This document shows positions 1 to 8,812 of a DNA stretch of 12,296 bases, piece after piece; within the stretch, counting starts at the first letter, position 1, and each line of letters begins with the position of its first letter. Source of the DNA: an uncultured Bacteroidia bacterium. GTDB taxonomy: Bacteria > Bacteroidota > Bacteroidia > Bacteroidales > Prolixibacteraceae. The stretch is from positions 1-12,296 of the forward strand of contig CAIOOC010000166.1 of the NCBI GenBank assembly GCA_903859795.1, read 5' to 3'. Below the pieces are notes generated by a model. That model did not search any database and was not told where the DNA came from. It saw only the letters and a list, made by a program, of their open reading frames with translations. A program made the translations under genes and the position numbers.

Positions 1-126
1 GTTTATGGCATAAACGGATTTCCTACTTACATTTTGATAAATCCGGAAGGATTAATAGTAGAGCGGTGGATGGGATTTGAGCCTGGCATTTTCGGGAAAA
101 AACTTTCAAAATATTTTGAATTCTAA
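1..126 (+). CDS. Thioredoxin-like (TlpA/ResA-type) protein, C-terminal end only
   Basis: The first 41 codons of the window are open in frame 1 and end at TAA 124-126. They include GFPTYILINPEG, the cis-proline strand of the thioredoxin fold (the FPT motif packs against the active site), followed by the usual final strand and C-terminal helix. The CxxC active site, if present, lies upstream of the window. In Bacteroidota such ends belong mostly to periplasmic or membrane-anchored TlpA-like thiol-disulfide oxidoreductases. The next gene starts 38 nt after the stop on the same strand, so co-transcription is possible. The fold is fairly certain; the precise role cannot be seen. Confidence 0.75.
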   Translation, partial: VYGINGFPTYILINPEGLIVERWMGFEPGIFGKKLSKYFEF

Positions 127-164
127 ATATGGAAACTTTAGAGCATTTATTTAAAGCCCGGATT

Positions 165-2384
165 ATGAAAAAATCAATTTTGTGCTGCTTAATGGCTCTT
201 CTGACATTAGCTAGCTATGCCCGTGAATTAATGCTTATTAAGTATGTCAATCCGCTGATCGGAACGGTTTTTGAAGGGAATGCCTACCCTGGGGCTACCG
301 TACCTTTTGGAATGGTGCAGCTTAGCCCGGATAATGGATTAACCATGAGTGACAAGTATGAAGGGTACTGTTCCGGATATTCCTATACAAAGAATATGGT
401 AAAGGGTTTTAGCCATACCCATCTAAGCGGCACAGGGCGTCCTGATTTGGGAGATATCTCTGTTTTGCCTATGACCGGTCTGGAGCCAACAGTGGGAGAT
501 ATCCGAAGCGATATCTCACACGAACAGGAGCATGCAAGTGCCGGCTATTACTCTGTTATGCTCAAGAGCTTTGGCGTTTTGGCTGAGTTAACGGCAACCC
601 AACGATGTGGTTTTCACCGGTATACGTTTCCTGAAGCGTTGAAATCGATGATCCGTTTTGATCTCGCCTATGGCGCCGGTGATGACTCTACAGTGGTTTC
701 TTATTTTAAGAGGCTGGATGATAAAACATTCGTAGGATACAGAATCTCTAAATCATCATTCACTAAAGATCAGCGAATCTATTTTGCCGCCAAAATAAGT
801 AAACCCGTCACTAATTTCACCCTCTTTCTCAACGGCTCAAGGGTTAATCAGGGTGATGAAGCCGAAGGCATTGATATAAAAGCTTGTCTTCAGTTTTCGA
901 CAAAAAAAGATGAGCAGATTTTGCTCAAGGTTGGATTAAGCACCGCCAATATTGAGGGGGCGCTTGAAGGTCTGAAAGAGATAAATGGGTGGGAATTTGA
1001 CCATCAAAAGCAGGAGGCCGAAAATTTATGGGAAGATGAACTCGACAAGATCAGGATTACTTCACCGGATGAAGATTTTAAAACCACTTTCTATACGGCT
1101 CTCTATCATAGTTGTCTCGCTCCGATTCGTATCGATGATGCACTCGGAAAGTACAGGGGAATTGACAGAGAAAAAGTCAGAGACGGCAGGAATATATATA
1201 CCATTCACTCGCTATGGGATACTTACAGAGCCGAGAACCCATTGCTGACCATTACGCAGGCAAACCGCATCCCGGATATTATTAACTCCTACCTTGAATT
1301 TTACCGTCAGTATGGATTATTACCTGTTTGGGATATGTATTTCTGCGAGACGAATACGATGAAAGGTTACCATGCAGTTCCTGTTATTGCTGACGCGATT
1401 CTTAAAGGGTTCAAGGGATTCGATTATCACGAGGCTTTCGTGGCAATGAAGGCCAGTGCGAATCAAAATATTCGCGGGACCGACTGGTACCGCAAACTGG
1501 GTTATGTGCCGATAGATAAAGATAATGGCAGCGTCACTTCGACAGTGGAATATGCCTATGATGATTGGTGTATAGCTCAGGTTGCAAAGCGATTAAATAT
1601 CAAGGATGATTATGATCTGTTTATGAAAAGGAGCAGTTATTGGGAAAATGTCTTTGATAATACCCTTTTATTTGTCAGACCTAAGGATGCATCGGGGAAT
1701 TGGGTCACCCCATTCGATCCTTTTAGCGAGTTCATTAATAAGGAATATGCGTTTGCCGAAGGAAATGGGTGGCAGTATACCTGGTATGTGCCTCAGGATG
1801 TACCAGGATTGATACGTAAGTTTGGTGCCCCACAGCGGTTTGCACAAAAACTAGATTCGCTTTTTACTCTCACCCCTCCAAAGGAGATGTCGATATGGCA
1901 ATATGATGGATATATTGGACTTTTGTGGCATGGAAATGAACCGTGCCATCACATCCCTTACCTCTATAATTATGTGGGGATGCCATGGAAAAGCGCAGAA
2001 AGAATCAGGCAGATATGTGCCTTTTATACAAATAAGCCTAAGGGATTATGCGGGAATGACGATTGCGGTCAAACCAGTGCCTGGTATGTCTTTAGCGCCA
2101 TGGGCTTTTATCCTGTTAATCCGGCAAATGGAGAATATGTCCTTGGCGCCCCGCTTTCGGATAAGACTGTAATCTCGATGGGCAATGGAAACCATTTTAT
2201 CGTAAAAGCAGAATCACTTACCGATAAGAATATTTACATTCAAAGTGCTACTTTTAATGGAAAACCATATTCAAAGACCTATATCAATCATGCAGATATG
2301 CTGAAAGGCGGAGAGCTTGTACTTTTTATGGGTAACTTACCTTCAGCAACGTGGGGAACTAAAAAGGATGATTTTCCACATTAA
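165..2384 (+). CDS. Secreted glycoside hydrolase family 92 (GH92) alpha-mannosidase
   Basis: This encodes a 739-residue, calcium-dependent exo-alpha-mannosidase of the GH92 type. Such enzymes trim mannose from N-glycans or yeast mannan in the periplasm or at the cell surface. The start at 165 is chosen because it gives a clean type I signal peptide (MKKSILCCLMALLTLASYA, then RELML). An in-frame ATG at 129 would put 12 polar residues in front of it. Family signatures are the N-terminal YVNPLIGT and AYPGATVPFGMVQLSPDNG and the C-terminal HGNEPCHHIPYLYNYVG and GNDDCGQTSAWYVFSAMGFY. Counted from the 165 start, Glu592 in HGNEP is the likely general acid, and the Asp pair 632/633 in GNDDCG is the candidate base region. 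Length is normal for the family. The Thr in GNDDCGQT is slightly unusual, since I recall Met there in many relatives. Linkage specificity cannot be read from sequence. The gene converges with the export operon, 101 nt away, and shows no functional link to it. Confidence 0.95.
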   Translation: MKKSILCCLMALLTLASYARELMLIKYVNPLIGTVFEGNAYPGATVPFGMVQLSPDNGLTMSDKYEGYCSGYSYTKNMVKGFSHTHLSGTGRPDLGDISVLPMTGLEPTVGDIRSDISHEQEHASAGYYSVMLKSFGVLAELTATQRCGFHRYTFPEALKSMIRFDLAYGAGDDSTVVSYFKRLDDKTFVGYRISKSSFTKDQRIYFAAKISKPVTNFTLFLNGSRVNQGDEAEGIDIKACLQFSTKKDEQILLKVGLSTANIEGALEGLKEINGWEFDHQKQEAENLWEDELDKIRITSPDEDFKTTFYTALYHSCLAPIRIDDALGKYRGIDREKVRDGRNIYTIHSLWDTYRAENPLLTITQANRIPDIINSYLEFYRQYGLLPVWDMYFCETNTMKGYHAVPVIADAILKGFKGFDYHEAFVAMKASANQNIRGTDWYRKLGYVPIDKDNGSVTSTVEYAYDDWCIAQVAKRLNIKDDYDLFMKRSSYWENVFDNTLLFVRPKDASGNWVTPFDPFSEFINKEYAFAEGNGWQYTWYVPQDVPGLIRKFGAPQRFAQKLDSLFTLTPPKEMSIWQYDGYIGLLWHGNEPCHHIPYLYNYVGMPWKSAERIRQICAFYTNKPKGLCGNDDCGQTSAWYVFSAMGFYPVNPANGEYVLGAPLSDKTVISMGNGNHFIVKAESLTDKNIYIQSATFNGKPYSKTYINHADMLKGGELVLFMGNLPSATWGTKKDDFPH

Positions 2385-2485
2385 CGCCTTTGGTCTAACA
2401 TCATTATTGGGTTAAAGATTTCCCTCAAATTAATGAAGCTGATTTTTAATCTTAATCGTGAAATAAGAGCTGCCAGCTTGAACAC
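2385..2485. other. Convergent intergenic gap, no clear terminator
   Basis: These 101 bases separate the ends of the GH92 gene (+) and the second ABC transporter gene (-). I looked for a stem followed by a T-run in both directions and found only weak, long-loop pairings such as aagatt with aatctt. No coding signal is seen. Confidence 0.5.
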
Positions 2486-5386
2486 TCAGCCGAGCATTTG
2501 ACGTTCCACAAGTGAAGCAAAGTACCCTTTCCCGAGTATAAGTTCCTGGTAGGTACCTTCTTCAACAATCCGGCCGTTGTCTAAAACATAGATTTTATCA
2601 GCTTTTGAAATAGTACTCAGGCGGTGGGCAATAACAACCCTTGTTGCCTGTATATTGTTCAGACTTTCAGTTACGACACATTGTGTTTTGTTGTCGAGAG
2701 CGCTGGTAGCCTCATCAAGAAAAAGAATCCGGGGTTTTGTAACCAGGGCCCTCGCTATCAGGATACGCTGCCTCTGTCCGCCAGATAGTGTACTTATCCC
2801 TTCTGAAATTGGAGTGAACATGCCCATAGGCATCATCTCTATATCCTCGCTAAGACCGGCAAGATTGGCGACCTCATACACATCATCGAGGGTTGCCTCT
2901 GTAATTCCGGCAATATTTGAAAATATTGTTCCAGGAAAAAGTTGAGAAGTTTGCAAAACAGTGCCTATCTGCCTTCTGATTGATTCGAGGTCTACCGTTG
3001 AGATATCGTGTCGGTCGTAACAAACGGTCCCTGTTTCAGGAGTTTCAAAGCCAAGCAATAACCTCAGCAGTGTTGATTTCCCTGATCCAGATGGTCCCAC
3101 AATGGCCACAAATTCCCCAGGGTCAACATGGATTGAAACATTTTTGAGCACCAACGGTGATTTTTCATGATACCTGAAACTCAGGTTAGAAAGATCAACG
3201 GTCCCCTGCAGGGATGCACTGGCGGGTTTGGCCTGATAATTTTCTGGCAAGGTTTCCAGAATAGGCTTGACATTATCGAACAATGGTATTGCGAGAAAAA
3301 ATGAGACGATTGCTGCGGCAGCCCCCATGCAGGCCATAATTGTAATATTGAGTGCCGTGAAAAATATCATGAATTCGCCCGTTGACATTTTTGGGGATAC
3401 CAACAAATGAATATAGGTGAATATAAGAATTAAAACAAGTACAGGAGTAAAGGTAAGTATCTGCTGTACCACAGTAGTCAATTTTCTTAAAGCGATGACT
3501 TTCTTTTTCTGGTTGGCAAACCGGTTAGCCCATTGCTCAAATGCATGTATTTCAGACCCGGATGTTTTAATTTTTGTGATGCTTGTTAGTAATTGGGTAG
3601 TGATACCATAAAGTGTATTTTGAAAACCGATCTGCTCTGTTTCCAGTTTTTTCATACGAAGGGCGATAAGTCCGATCACGAACATGCTTAGAAATAAAAT
3701 CCCTACGGCCACAATCCCCAGGAAAAAATTGAACCAGAAGAGAAAAACCAGGTTAAAAACAAGAGTTACAGAACCTAGCAGGGCGAATACCACCGTATCT
3801 GAAATTGCCTTTCGAAGCATCAGAATGCTATTGGTTTTTAAGGCAAGTTCTCCCGATGTATATTTTCTGAAAAACGGAACCGGAAGGTTCAACAACCTGT
3901 CCCAGATTGCAGACTGAAGGAAGAAATCCATTTTAGTTTCAATTCGGACCATGGCAATACCACGCATCAGTTGAAACAGGGATATCGAAATCCCGGTAAG
4001 TATGAGGACTATACCAAAGACCCACAGTAACCTGTAATTGCCTTGGGGAATTACCTGATCGAATACAACTCCCGTAACTAGTGGAATGAGTAAATTAAGT
4101 ATTCCACCCACCAAAGCAAGTATGGAAATATAAAAAATTTCACGACGGCAATTTTTTATTCCAAATTTGATCAGCTCATTACCAGAAATCACTTTATTAG
4201 GTAAAGGGGGATAAAACTGATATGCAAAAGCCATGATTGACTCCGATAATGAGTGAGACATTCGTTTTCGGATTCCGGCAACCAGGTCAATGTATTCAAT
4301 CTGACCTGGAATTTTCTGTACAAGAGCCACCGGATTATGCCCTGCGACTGTAAAAGCTAGAAGTGAACCGGTATCTTTCTTCCACCAATCGGCATCAAGC
4401 CTTACTTTCCTTGCTCTGAAACCTGATGCATGCAAAACATCATTTAATGAAAGGGGTTGCGGTTCTTCTGTTCTGGGCTTAACTGGTTTTTTGACATGAA
4501 TGCCGTTATATCGGGCGACCAGCCTGCATGTTGCAAGCATAGGATCTTCGCGGCTTTCGATAAAACTCCTTCTTATTTTAGGGTTGACTACTGAGGCTAT
4601 CCTGTATAAAGTATCAGATTGGCTTAATTCGGCATATCCGGATTTCTCGTTCAGAAGGTTTAATTCATCAACTCTGGACAACTTATTTTTAAACTCCAGA
4701 CAAAGGAGCAGCAGGTAGTAAAAATGTTCAAGCGAGTCCCAGAAAACAGAAATTTCCAATGCTTCATCAGTTGTGTGGCAATGTCCCCGAACCTCATTAA
4801 GTGGTTGGAGATACAATTCGCCGGTAACCGGGATCAAAGTTGTCATCCCTGTTTTTATTACCTCGTTCAATCCAAGTAAAAGGGCATTTCCATCTGTTAT
4901 TTCAATCCAAAGAACCTGCTTTCGGGTATGGATATATGAATTTGCCCGAAATGACTGGTTTAATCCTGCTTTTATACTTTTGCCCGAAGTCTCCATTCCG
5001 CCAAGGGATACACCTGTGGCCAACTGGGTAATCCATCTTTCGACAAGGCGAATAATGATTTGATTATTCGTACTATCTCTTGTAAATTCCTTTAATGCGG
5101 ACAAACTAAATTCAACTATAACCGTATTTTGTGTAGGTACTGCGAGAAAATGAATATCTGCTTTCTCCTCAATCATTGGAATTGAAAGTAGAATTTCTCC
5201 TTTTTCAGCTGAAAAATAATGCGTCCGGGCTCCTTTGGCGATTCCCTGATCAATCCTGACAGAAAACACATCAATTCTTCCTTCATCTATGTACCATCCC
5301 CGGCCGGGTTTATTAAGAAGAAAAGAGTGGTTACTTTCTACAGGTATATGTGACTCATTTTTAAAGAGCTGAGCGGTTATATCCAT
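2486..5386 (-). CDS. NHLM-type peptide exporter, second ABC protein (permease plus ATPase, no active peptidase)
   Basis: This is a 966-residue ABC transporter half matching the NHLM bacteriocin-system ABC2 architecture. Residues 1 to about 300 are a soluble region of the cyclic-nucleotide-binding-like type seen in this family (start MDITAQLFKNESHIP). Residues about 305-395 resemble a degenerate C39 domain: GHNPVAL has His350 and IDLVAG has Asp367, but no ECG cysteine motif is present. A six-helix exporter membrane domain spans about 415-710. The ATPase has Walker A GPSGSGKST (Lys770), signature LSGGQRQR, Walker B ILFLDEATSALD and the H-loop VVIAHRLSTI, so it looks catalytically intact. It starts 18 nt after the stop of the peptidase-bearing ABC gene and is last in the operon. 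It probably pairs with that protein as a heterodimer in the inner membrane to export the mature peptide. The family is confident; the exact division of labour is inferred. Confidence 0.93.
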   Translation of the reverse strand: MDITAQLFKNESHIPVESNHSFLLNKPGRGWYIDEGRIDVFSVRIDQGIAKGARTHYFSAEKGEILLSIPMIEEKADIHFLAVPTQNTVIVEFSLSALKEFTRDSTNNQIIIRLVERWITQLATGVSLGGMETSGKSIKAGLNQSFRANSYIHTRKQVLWIEITDGNALLLGLNEVIKTGMTTLIPVTGELYLQPLNEVRGHCHTTDEALEISVFWDSLEHFYYLLLLCLEFKNKLSRVDELNLLNEKSGYAELSQSDTLYRIASVVNPKIRRSFIESREDPMLATCRLVARYNGIHVKKPVKPRTEEPQPLSLNDVLHASGFRARKVRLDADWWKKDTGSLLAFTVAGHNPVALVQKIPGQIEYIDLVAGIRKRMSHSLSESIMAFAYQFYPPLPNKVISGNELIKFGIKNCRREIFYISILALVGGILNLLIPLVTGVVFDQVIPQGNYRLLWVFGIVLILTGISISLFQLMRGIAMVRIETKMDFFLQSAIWDRLLNLPVPFFRKYTSGELALKTNSILMLRKAISDTVVFALLGSVTLVFNLVFLFWFNFFLGIVAVGILFLSMFVIGLIALRMKKLETEQIGFQNTLYGITTQLLTSITKIKTSGSEIHAFEQWANRFANQKKKVIALRKLTTVVQQILTFTPVLVLILIFTYIHLLVSPKMSTGEFMIFFTALNITIMACMGAAAAIVSFFLAIPLFDNVKPILETLPENYQAKPASASLQGTVDLSNLSFRYHEKSPLVLKNVSIHVDPGEFVAIVGPSGSGKSTLLRLLLGFETPETGTVCYDRHDISTVDLESIRRQIGTVLQTSQLFPGTIFSNIAGITEATLDDVYEVANLAGLSEDIEMMPMGMFTPISEGISTLSGGQRQRILIARALVTKPRILFLDEATSALDNKTQCVVTESLNNIQATRVVIAHRLSTISKADKIYVLDNGRIVEEGTYQELILGKGYFASLVERQMLG

Positions 5387-5404
5387 TTAGATAATATTGA
5401 ATTG

Positions 5405-7600
5405 TTATTCCTGAATTAAATCCATGTATAATCCATTCTCCTTTAGGAGCGATTCATGTGTTCCGCGCTGAACAATCTCCCCCTTATTTAACACAATTAT
5501 CTCGTCACAATCGCGGATAGTGCTTAACCTATGAGCAATGATCAGACAGGTACAACCTCGACGCCTAAGATTCAAATCGATAAGGTGTTCCGTTTTGGCG
5601 TCAAGTGCACTGGTTGCTTCATCTAAGACGATAACCGAGGGGTTATTAATCAGGGCCCGGGCGATTTCGATTCTTTGCCGTTGTCCCCCGCTGAAATTTC
5701 GCCCGTTTTCTTCCACCTCGCTGTCAAATCCACCCGGGCGCGAAGTTATATCTTCATAAATGCATGCATCGATGGCAGCCTGATGGATCTGTTTCTCCGG
5801 GACTGAGGGATCCCACAGGGTCAAATTTTCGCGAATAGTTCCACCGAATAAAAATATACTCTGATCAACGATTGAAACAGATTGATGCAACAACAATGGC
5901 GGAATTTCATCCGTTTTTCTCCCGTCAAAGAGTATCTCGCCTGACCAGGGTTGGTATAATCCGGAAACAAGTGCTGCCACGGTGGACTTTCCGGAGCCCG
6001 ATTGCCCCACAATAGCAACACGGAATCCCGGATTAAGACGAAGAGAAAAATCTTTAATTAATGGCGATTCCAGCGGACTGTAACCGAAAACGATATTCTT
6101 CAATTCGACATATCCTTCAGTTTTGATTGCCAATTTTTCTGAATTTGAATTCTTTTCCTGTTTTGTTGAAGAGAATGGATATTGAAATACATCGGCAATT
6201 CGCCGCATACTCCCCTCAACTTCCTGAAGAGTACCTGCAAGATTCACCAAATTAATGATGGGTTGTGTAAAACTAATAAGCAAAGACTGAAAAGCTACAA
6301 ATGTCCCGACCGACAAGGTCCCGTTAATGATATAGATACTTCCGGCTACCAAAACAAGGGCAGTGGTGAGTAGTCCCAGAAAAAGAGGCGCAATCTGTAG
6401 AGTTTGTGATAACATCCCTAACTTTTGCTGGAGGTTCAAAAGTTTAGTCTGGAAGCCTGCCCATCGGCCAAAAAATTCCTGTTCGGAGGAATTGGCTTTG
6501 ATACTTTCAATCATCCTTAGGCCTGAAGTGGTTAACCCGAAAATTCGCCCATTCTCCTGCAATATCTGTTGATTAATATCTTTTCGTTTACGGGAAATGT
6601 GTTTTAATGCCGCAAAGTTTATTAATGAGAGCAATATTCCAATGATGGTTAGTGGGATACTGTAAAATGCCATCATTATGGTATATATCACAATAGTAAA
6701 CAAGCTTAGCAGGGTATTCCCTAGCTGACCGGAAAGCTGCATTGCCACTTCGTTGTTGGAGCTAAGTCGCACGGCCAGATCGCCGGGAGGTCTCTGGATA
6801 TGAAAGTTAACCGGCAGGTAGAGCAGACGCCAAAAAAACTTACTGCTGAAGCCAATGGATAGACTTGCCTCAAACCTTGCAAGGCTTCCTTGTTGTGCCC
6901 AGGTAAAGAGTAACCGCAAAATGGCTGAAAAGGCCAACCCAATCACGAGCGGTACGAACCATGAAGACGATTCAGTCAGAAACACCTGGTCGACAAATAT
7001 TTTTGAAAATACGGGGATTAATAAGCCAGGAATAACCATCCCTACCCCTGTCAGAAAGAGAAATATAAGATCTTTCTCGTATCCCTTGAACCAGGTTTTT
7101 AACAGTGGCATGAACTTTTCCTTTCTGCCAGATTTCCTGAATTCTGATCCTGGTTTAATGATTAATACCACACCGGTAAAATTTTCATCAAAGGTTTTAT
7201 CATCTACAACTCTAGGACCCGAAGCAGGATCGTTCAGGTAAACTTTATTTTTACCGAATCCTTCCAGTACCAGAAAATGGCCGAAACGCCAGAATAATAT
7301 TGCCGGGAAGGCAATTTCTTTTAATTGCTCGGGCTCCTTCCTGAAGACCTTAACTTCGAGTCCGTAACTACGAGCTGCTTTGGCTAAATTTGAGGCATTA
7401 CTTCCATTGCGAGAGACACCGCAATCGACCCGTAATTTCTCCAATGGGATATGGCAACCATAGTGAGATAATATAATTCCGAGCGCTGCTGCACCACACT
7501 CCATCATCTCCATTTGCAGATAAGTCGGTGTTTTGACCCTGCGGGTCCCACGGTAATGTTGGATGGTTTTTTGCAGAAAACTGTTGATTTTGACCAGCAT
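5405..7600 (-). CDS. NHLM-type peptide exporter, ABC1 with N-terminal C39 leader peptidase
   Basis: This is a 731-residue bacteriocin-type exporter. Residues about 25-150 form a C39 cysteine peptidase with catalytic Cys35 in MECGAAAL, His108 in GHFLVLEGF and Asp124 in LNDPASGPR. Such domains cut leader peptides after Gly-Gly. Next come a six-helix membrane domain (about 170-470) and an ATPase with Walker A GQSGSGKST (Lys538), FSGGQRQR, VIVLDEATSALD and IIAHRLSTI. All catalytic residues are present. The start at 7600 is preferred: it lies 13 nt past the stop of the adaptor gene, and MLVKINSFLQ fits the family. An in-frame ATG at 7642 would overlap the adaptor gene by 29 nt and add 14 residues. 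The expected substrate is the double-glycine precursor at 10344-10523 on the same strand. Confidence 0.95.
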   Translation of the reverse strand: MLVKINSFLQKTIQHYRGTRRVKTPTYLQMEMMECGAAALGIILSHYGCHIPLEKLRVDCGVSRNGSNASNLAKAARSYGLEVKVFRKEPEQLKEIAFPAILFWRFGHFLVLEGFGKNKVYLNDPASGPRVVDDKTFDENFTGVVLIIKPGSEFRKSGRKEKFMPLLKTWFKGYEKDLIFLFLTGVGMVIPGLLIPVFSKIFVDQVFLTESSSWFVPLVIGLAFSAILRLLFTWAQQGSLARFEASLSIGFSSKFFWRLLYLPVNFHIQRPPGDLAVRLSSNNEVAMQLSGQLGNTLLSLFTIVIYTIMMAFYSIPLTIIGILLSLINFAALKHISRKRKDINQQILQENGRIFGLTTSGLRMIESIKANSSEQEFFGRWAGFQTKLLNLQQKLGMLSQTLQIAPLFLGLLTTALVLVAGSIYIINGTLSVGTFVAFQSLLISFTQPIINLVNLAGTLQEVEGSMRRIADVFQYPFSSTKQEKNSNSEKLAIKTEGYVELKNIVFGYSPLESPLIKDFSLRLNPGFRVAIVGQSGSGKSTVAALVSGLYQPWSGEILFDGRKTDEIPPLLLHQSVSIVDQSIFLFGGTIRENLTLWDPSVPEKQIHQAAIDACIYEDITSRPGGFDSEVEENGRNFSGGQRQRIEIARALINNPSVIVLDEATSALDAKTEHLIDLNLRRRGCTCLIIAHRLSTIRDCDEIIVLNKGEIVQRGTHESLLKENGLYMDLIQE

Positions 7601-7613
7601 GGATCGGTTATTT

Positions 7614-8429
7614 TTATTTTGTTGGAGCAAACAGATAGGCAATCGGGCTGTCTTGTGAAATTATTACTTCTCCGTTGAAGACCTTTCCATAAAAATCATT
7701 TGCTGAGACATCTTTAAATGGATCAGATGTACCCAATGCAGGAATGTAGACAGTACGAACAAGATAATAATTTCCTTTTTTTAATTTTGCCCCTACCTCT
7801 TTGTCATGTATCGTATTATCGATTGATTCATCAGAAAGTGGCATTTTACCGATGTATCTGATCTGGGCTCTTAACCTGAGGGATTCAGATTCATGCAGCT
7901 TTATAAGGATGTTAACATTTTGCCCTATAGCTAGATTATTCACTTTTTTGTCAGATACAAAAAACAGAAATTCCGGATGGAATAACTGTTCCCTATGAAT
8001 GCTTCCAATTTTTGCAACCGTAGTTCCGGGTAGAAGGAAGACTCCCTGGCAGATATTCAGTTCTACAAGTTCCCCGTTACATGGCGATAAAAGGTATTTC
8101 ACAGTGTTCGTGTTTACAGGTACATATCTCACGATCGGTTGGCCTTTAAATACACTATCTCCCGTGTGGTGAAAAATCGAATCAACCTGCCCCGATTCGC
8201 TCACAATTAACAGCCGAGGTGGATTGACAGGCTCGATGATTCCAATCATTACGACCTTGTTCACTATCTGCCCAAAGACAGCCCAAATGACTCCGCCAAG
8301 GATCAGGCAAAGCAGCGATAAAAGCAGAATCCATGACAATCGTGAGTTAACTTGCAATAAATCATCGAGATCATCAGGTGTTGATAATTTTTCCAAAGCT
8401 TTTTTTCTGAATATATCCCTATTGAACAT
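7614..8429 (-). CDS. NHLM-type HlyD-like secretion adaptor
   Basis: This is a 271-residue periplasmic adaptor (membrane fusion protein). The N-terminus FRKKALEKLSTPDDLDDLLQ followed by one membrane helix (about residues 31-52, WILLLSLLCLILGGVIWAVF) is the signature of the NHLM bacteriocin secretion protein family. The rest is a short beta-rich HlyD-like body with a biotinyl-lipoyl-like turn (SPCNGELVELNICQG), and the long coiled coil of classical HlyD is absent. It links the inner-membrane ABC exporters to the outer envelope. It is the first gene of the adaptor, ABC1, ABC2 operon. A TAAATTTG box lies 20 nt upstream of the ATG (8450-8457), so the operon probably has its own promoter, separate from the maturase gene. 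Confidence 0.93.
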   Translation of the reverse strand: MFNRDIFRKKALEKLSTPDDLDDLLQVNSRLSWILLLSLLCLILGGVIWAVFGQIVNKVVMIGIIEPVNPPRLLIVSESGQVDSIFHHTGDSVFKGQPIVRYVPVNTNTVKYLLSPCNGELVELNICQGVFLLPGTTVAKIGSIHREQLFHPEFLFFVSDKKVNNLAIGQNVNILIKLHESESLRLRAQIRYIGKMPLSDESIDNTIHDKEVGAKLKKGNYYLVRTVYIPALGTSDPFKDVSANDFYGKVFNGEVIISQDSPIAYLFAPTK

Positions 8430-8449
8430 GATAAAATTTATTAACTACA

Positions 8450-8457
8450 CAAATTTA
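8450..8457 (-). promoter_or_regulatory. Putative promoter (-7 box TAAATTTG) of the export operon
   Basis: Read on the minus strand, TAAATTTG is an exact match to the Bacteroidota -7 consensus TAnnTTTG. It lies 20 nt before the adaptor ATG, giving a leader of roughly 14 nt. No clear TTTG at -33 is seen. The surrounding 12-mer TAAATTTGTGTA also occurs before the precursor gene (10560-10571), which raises confidence in both. Confidence 0.55.
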
Positions 8458-8812
8458 ATAAACTAATTAATAGGTTAATCTGGGAATAGGGTTATTCTAA
8501 ATCATCTTTCTTTGTAGTGAATCGTATATTGTATCCATATTTGACCCTTAATTGGATCTGAAGTTATACTCGTTAAGGTATATTTGAGTTTGTTCTTCGT
8601 TGCATTGATGATTAATCCCCCACAGCAAACCAATTAAGTTCACGATTTAGATATGGATATCCTTAAAACTTTTCCCGTTTTTGGATTTTAATATCTTCTG
8701 ATTCGGCTATGCCTTTTTTAGAAGAACATTCTCTCTTCACTTACCGGCAATAGCTTTAGCGTTCTTGCTGATATATTATTCAAAAAAAGGCTGTAAAGAA
8801 GCAGAAGAGGTT
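8458..8812. other. Intergenic gap between maturase and export operon, with a possible + strand gene remnant
   Basis: This gap contains no intact gene and breaks the otherwise tight locus. On the minus strand only tiny frames exist (for example 13 codons beginning MDTIYDSLQ). On the plus strand, 8702-8830 is open after a TGA but has no start codon. Its 42 residues include a hydrophobic stretch (HLPAIALAFLLIYYSKKGC) and a charged tail ending at TAG 8828-8830, inside the end of the maturase gene. This looks like the C-terminus of a membrane protein and may be a decayed gene, or may be chance. No hairpin plus T-run terminator for the maturase gene is convincing. Confidence 0.4.

Noticed and set aside
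129..164. Upstream ATG for the GH92 gene
   Set aside because: It would place 12 polar residues before a well-formed signal peptide; the ATG at 165 is preferred.
6855..7241. 128-codon plus-strand frame inside the C39-ABC gene
   Set aside because: It is a shadow of the membrane domain and peptidase region on the other strand, with no motif of its own.
7601..7642. Upstream ATG for the C39-ABC gene
   Set aside because: It overlaps the adaptor gene by 29 nt and adds residues not needed by the C39 domain; the ATG at 7600 follows the stop directly.
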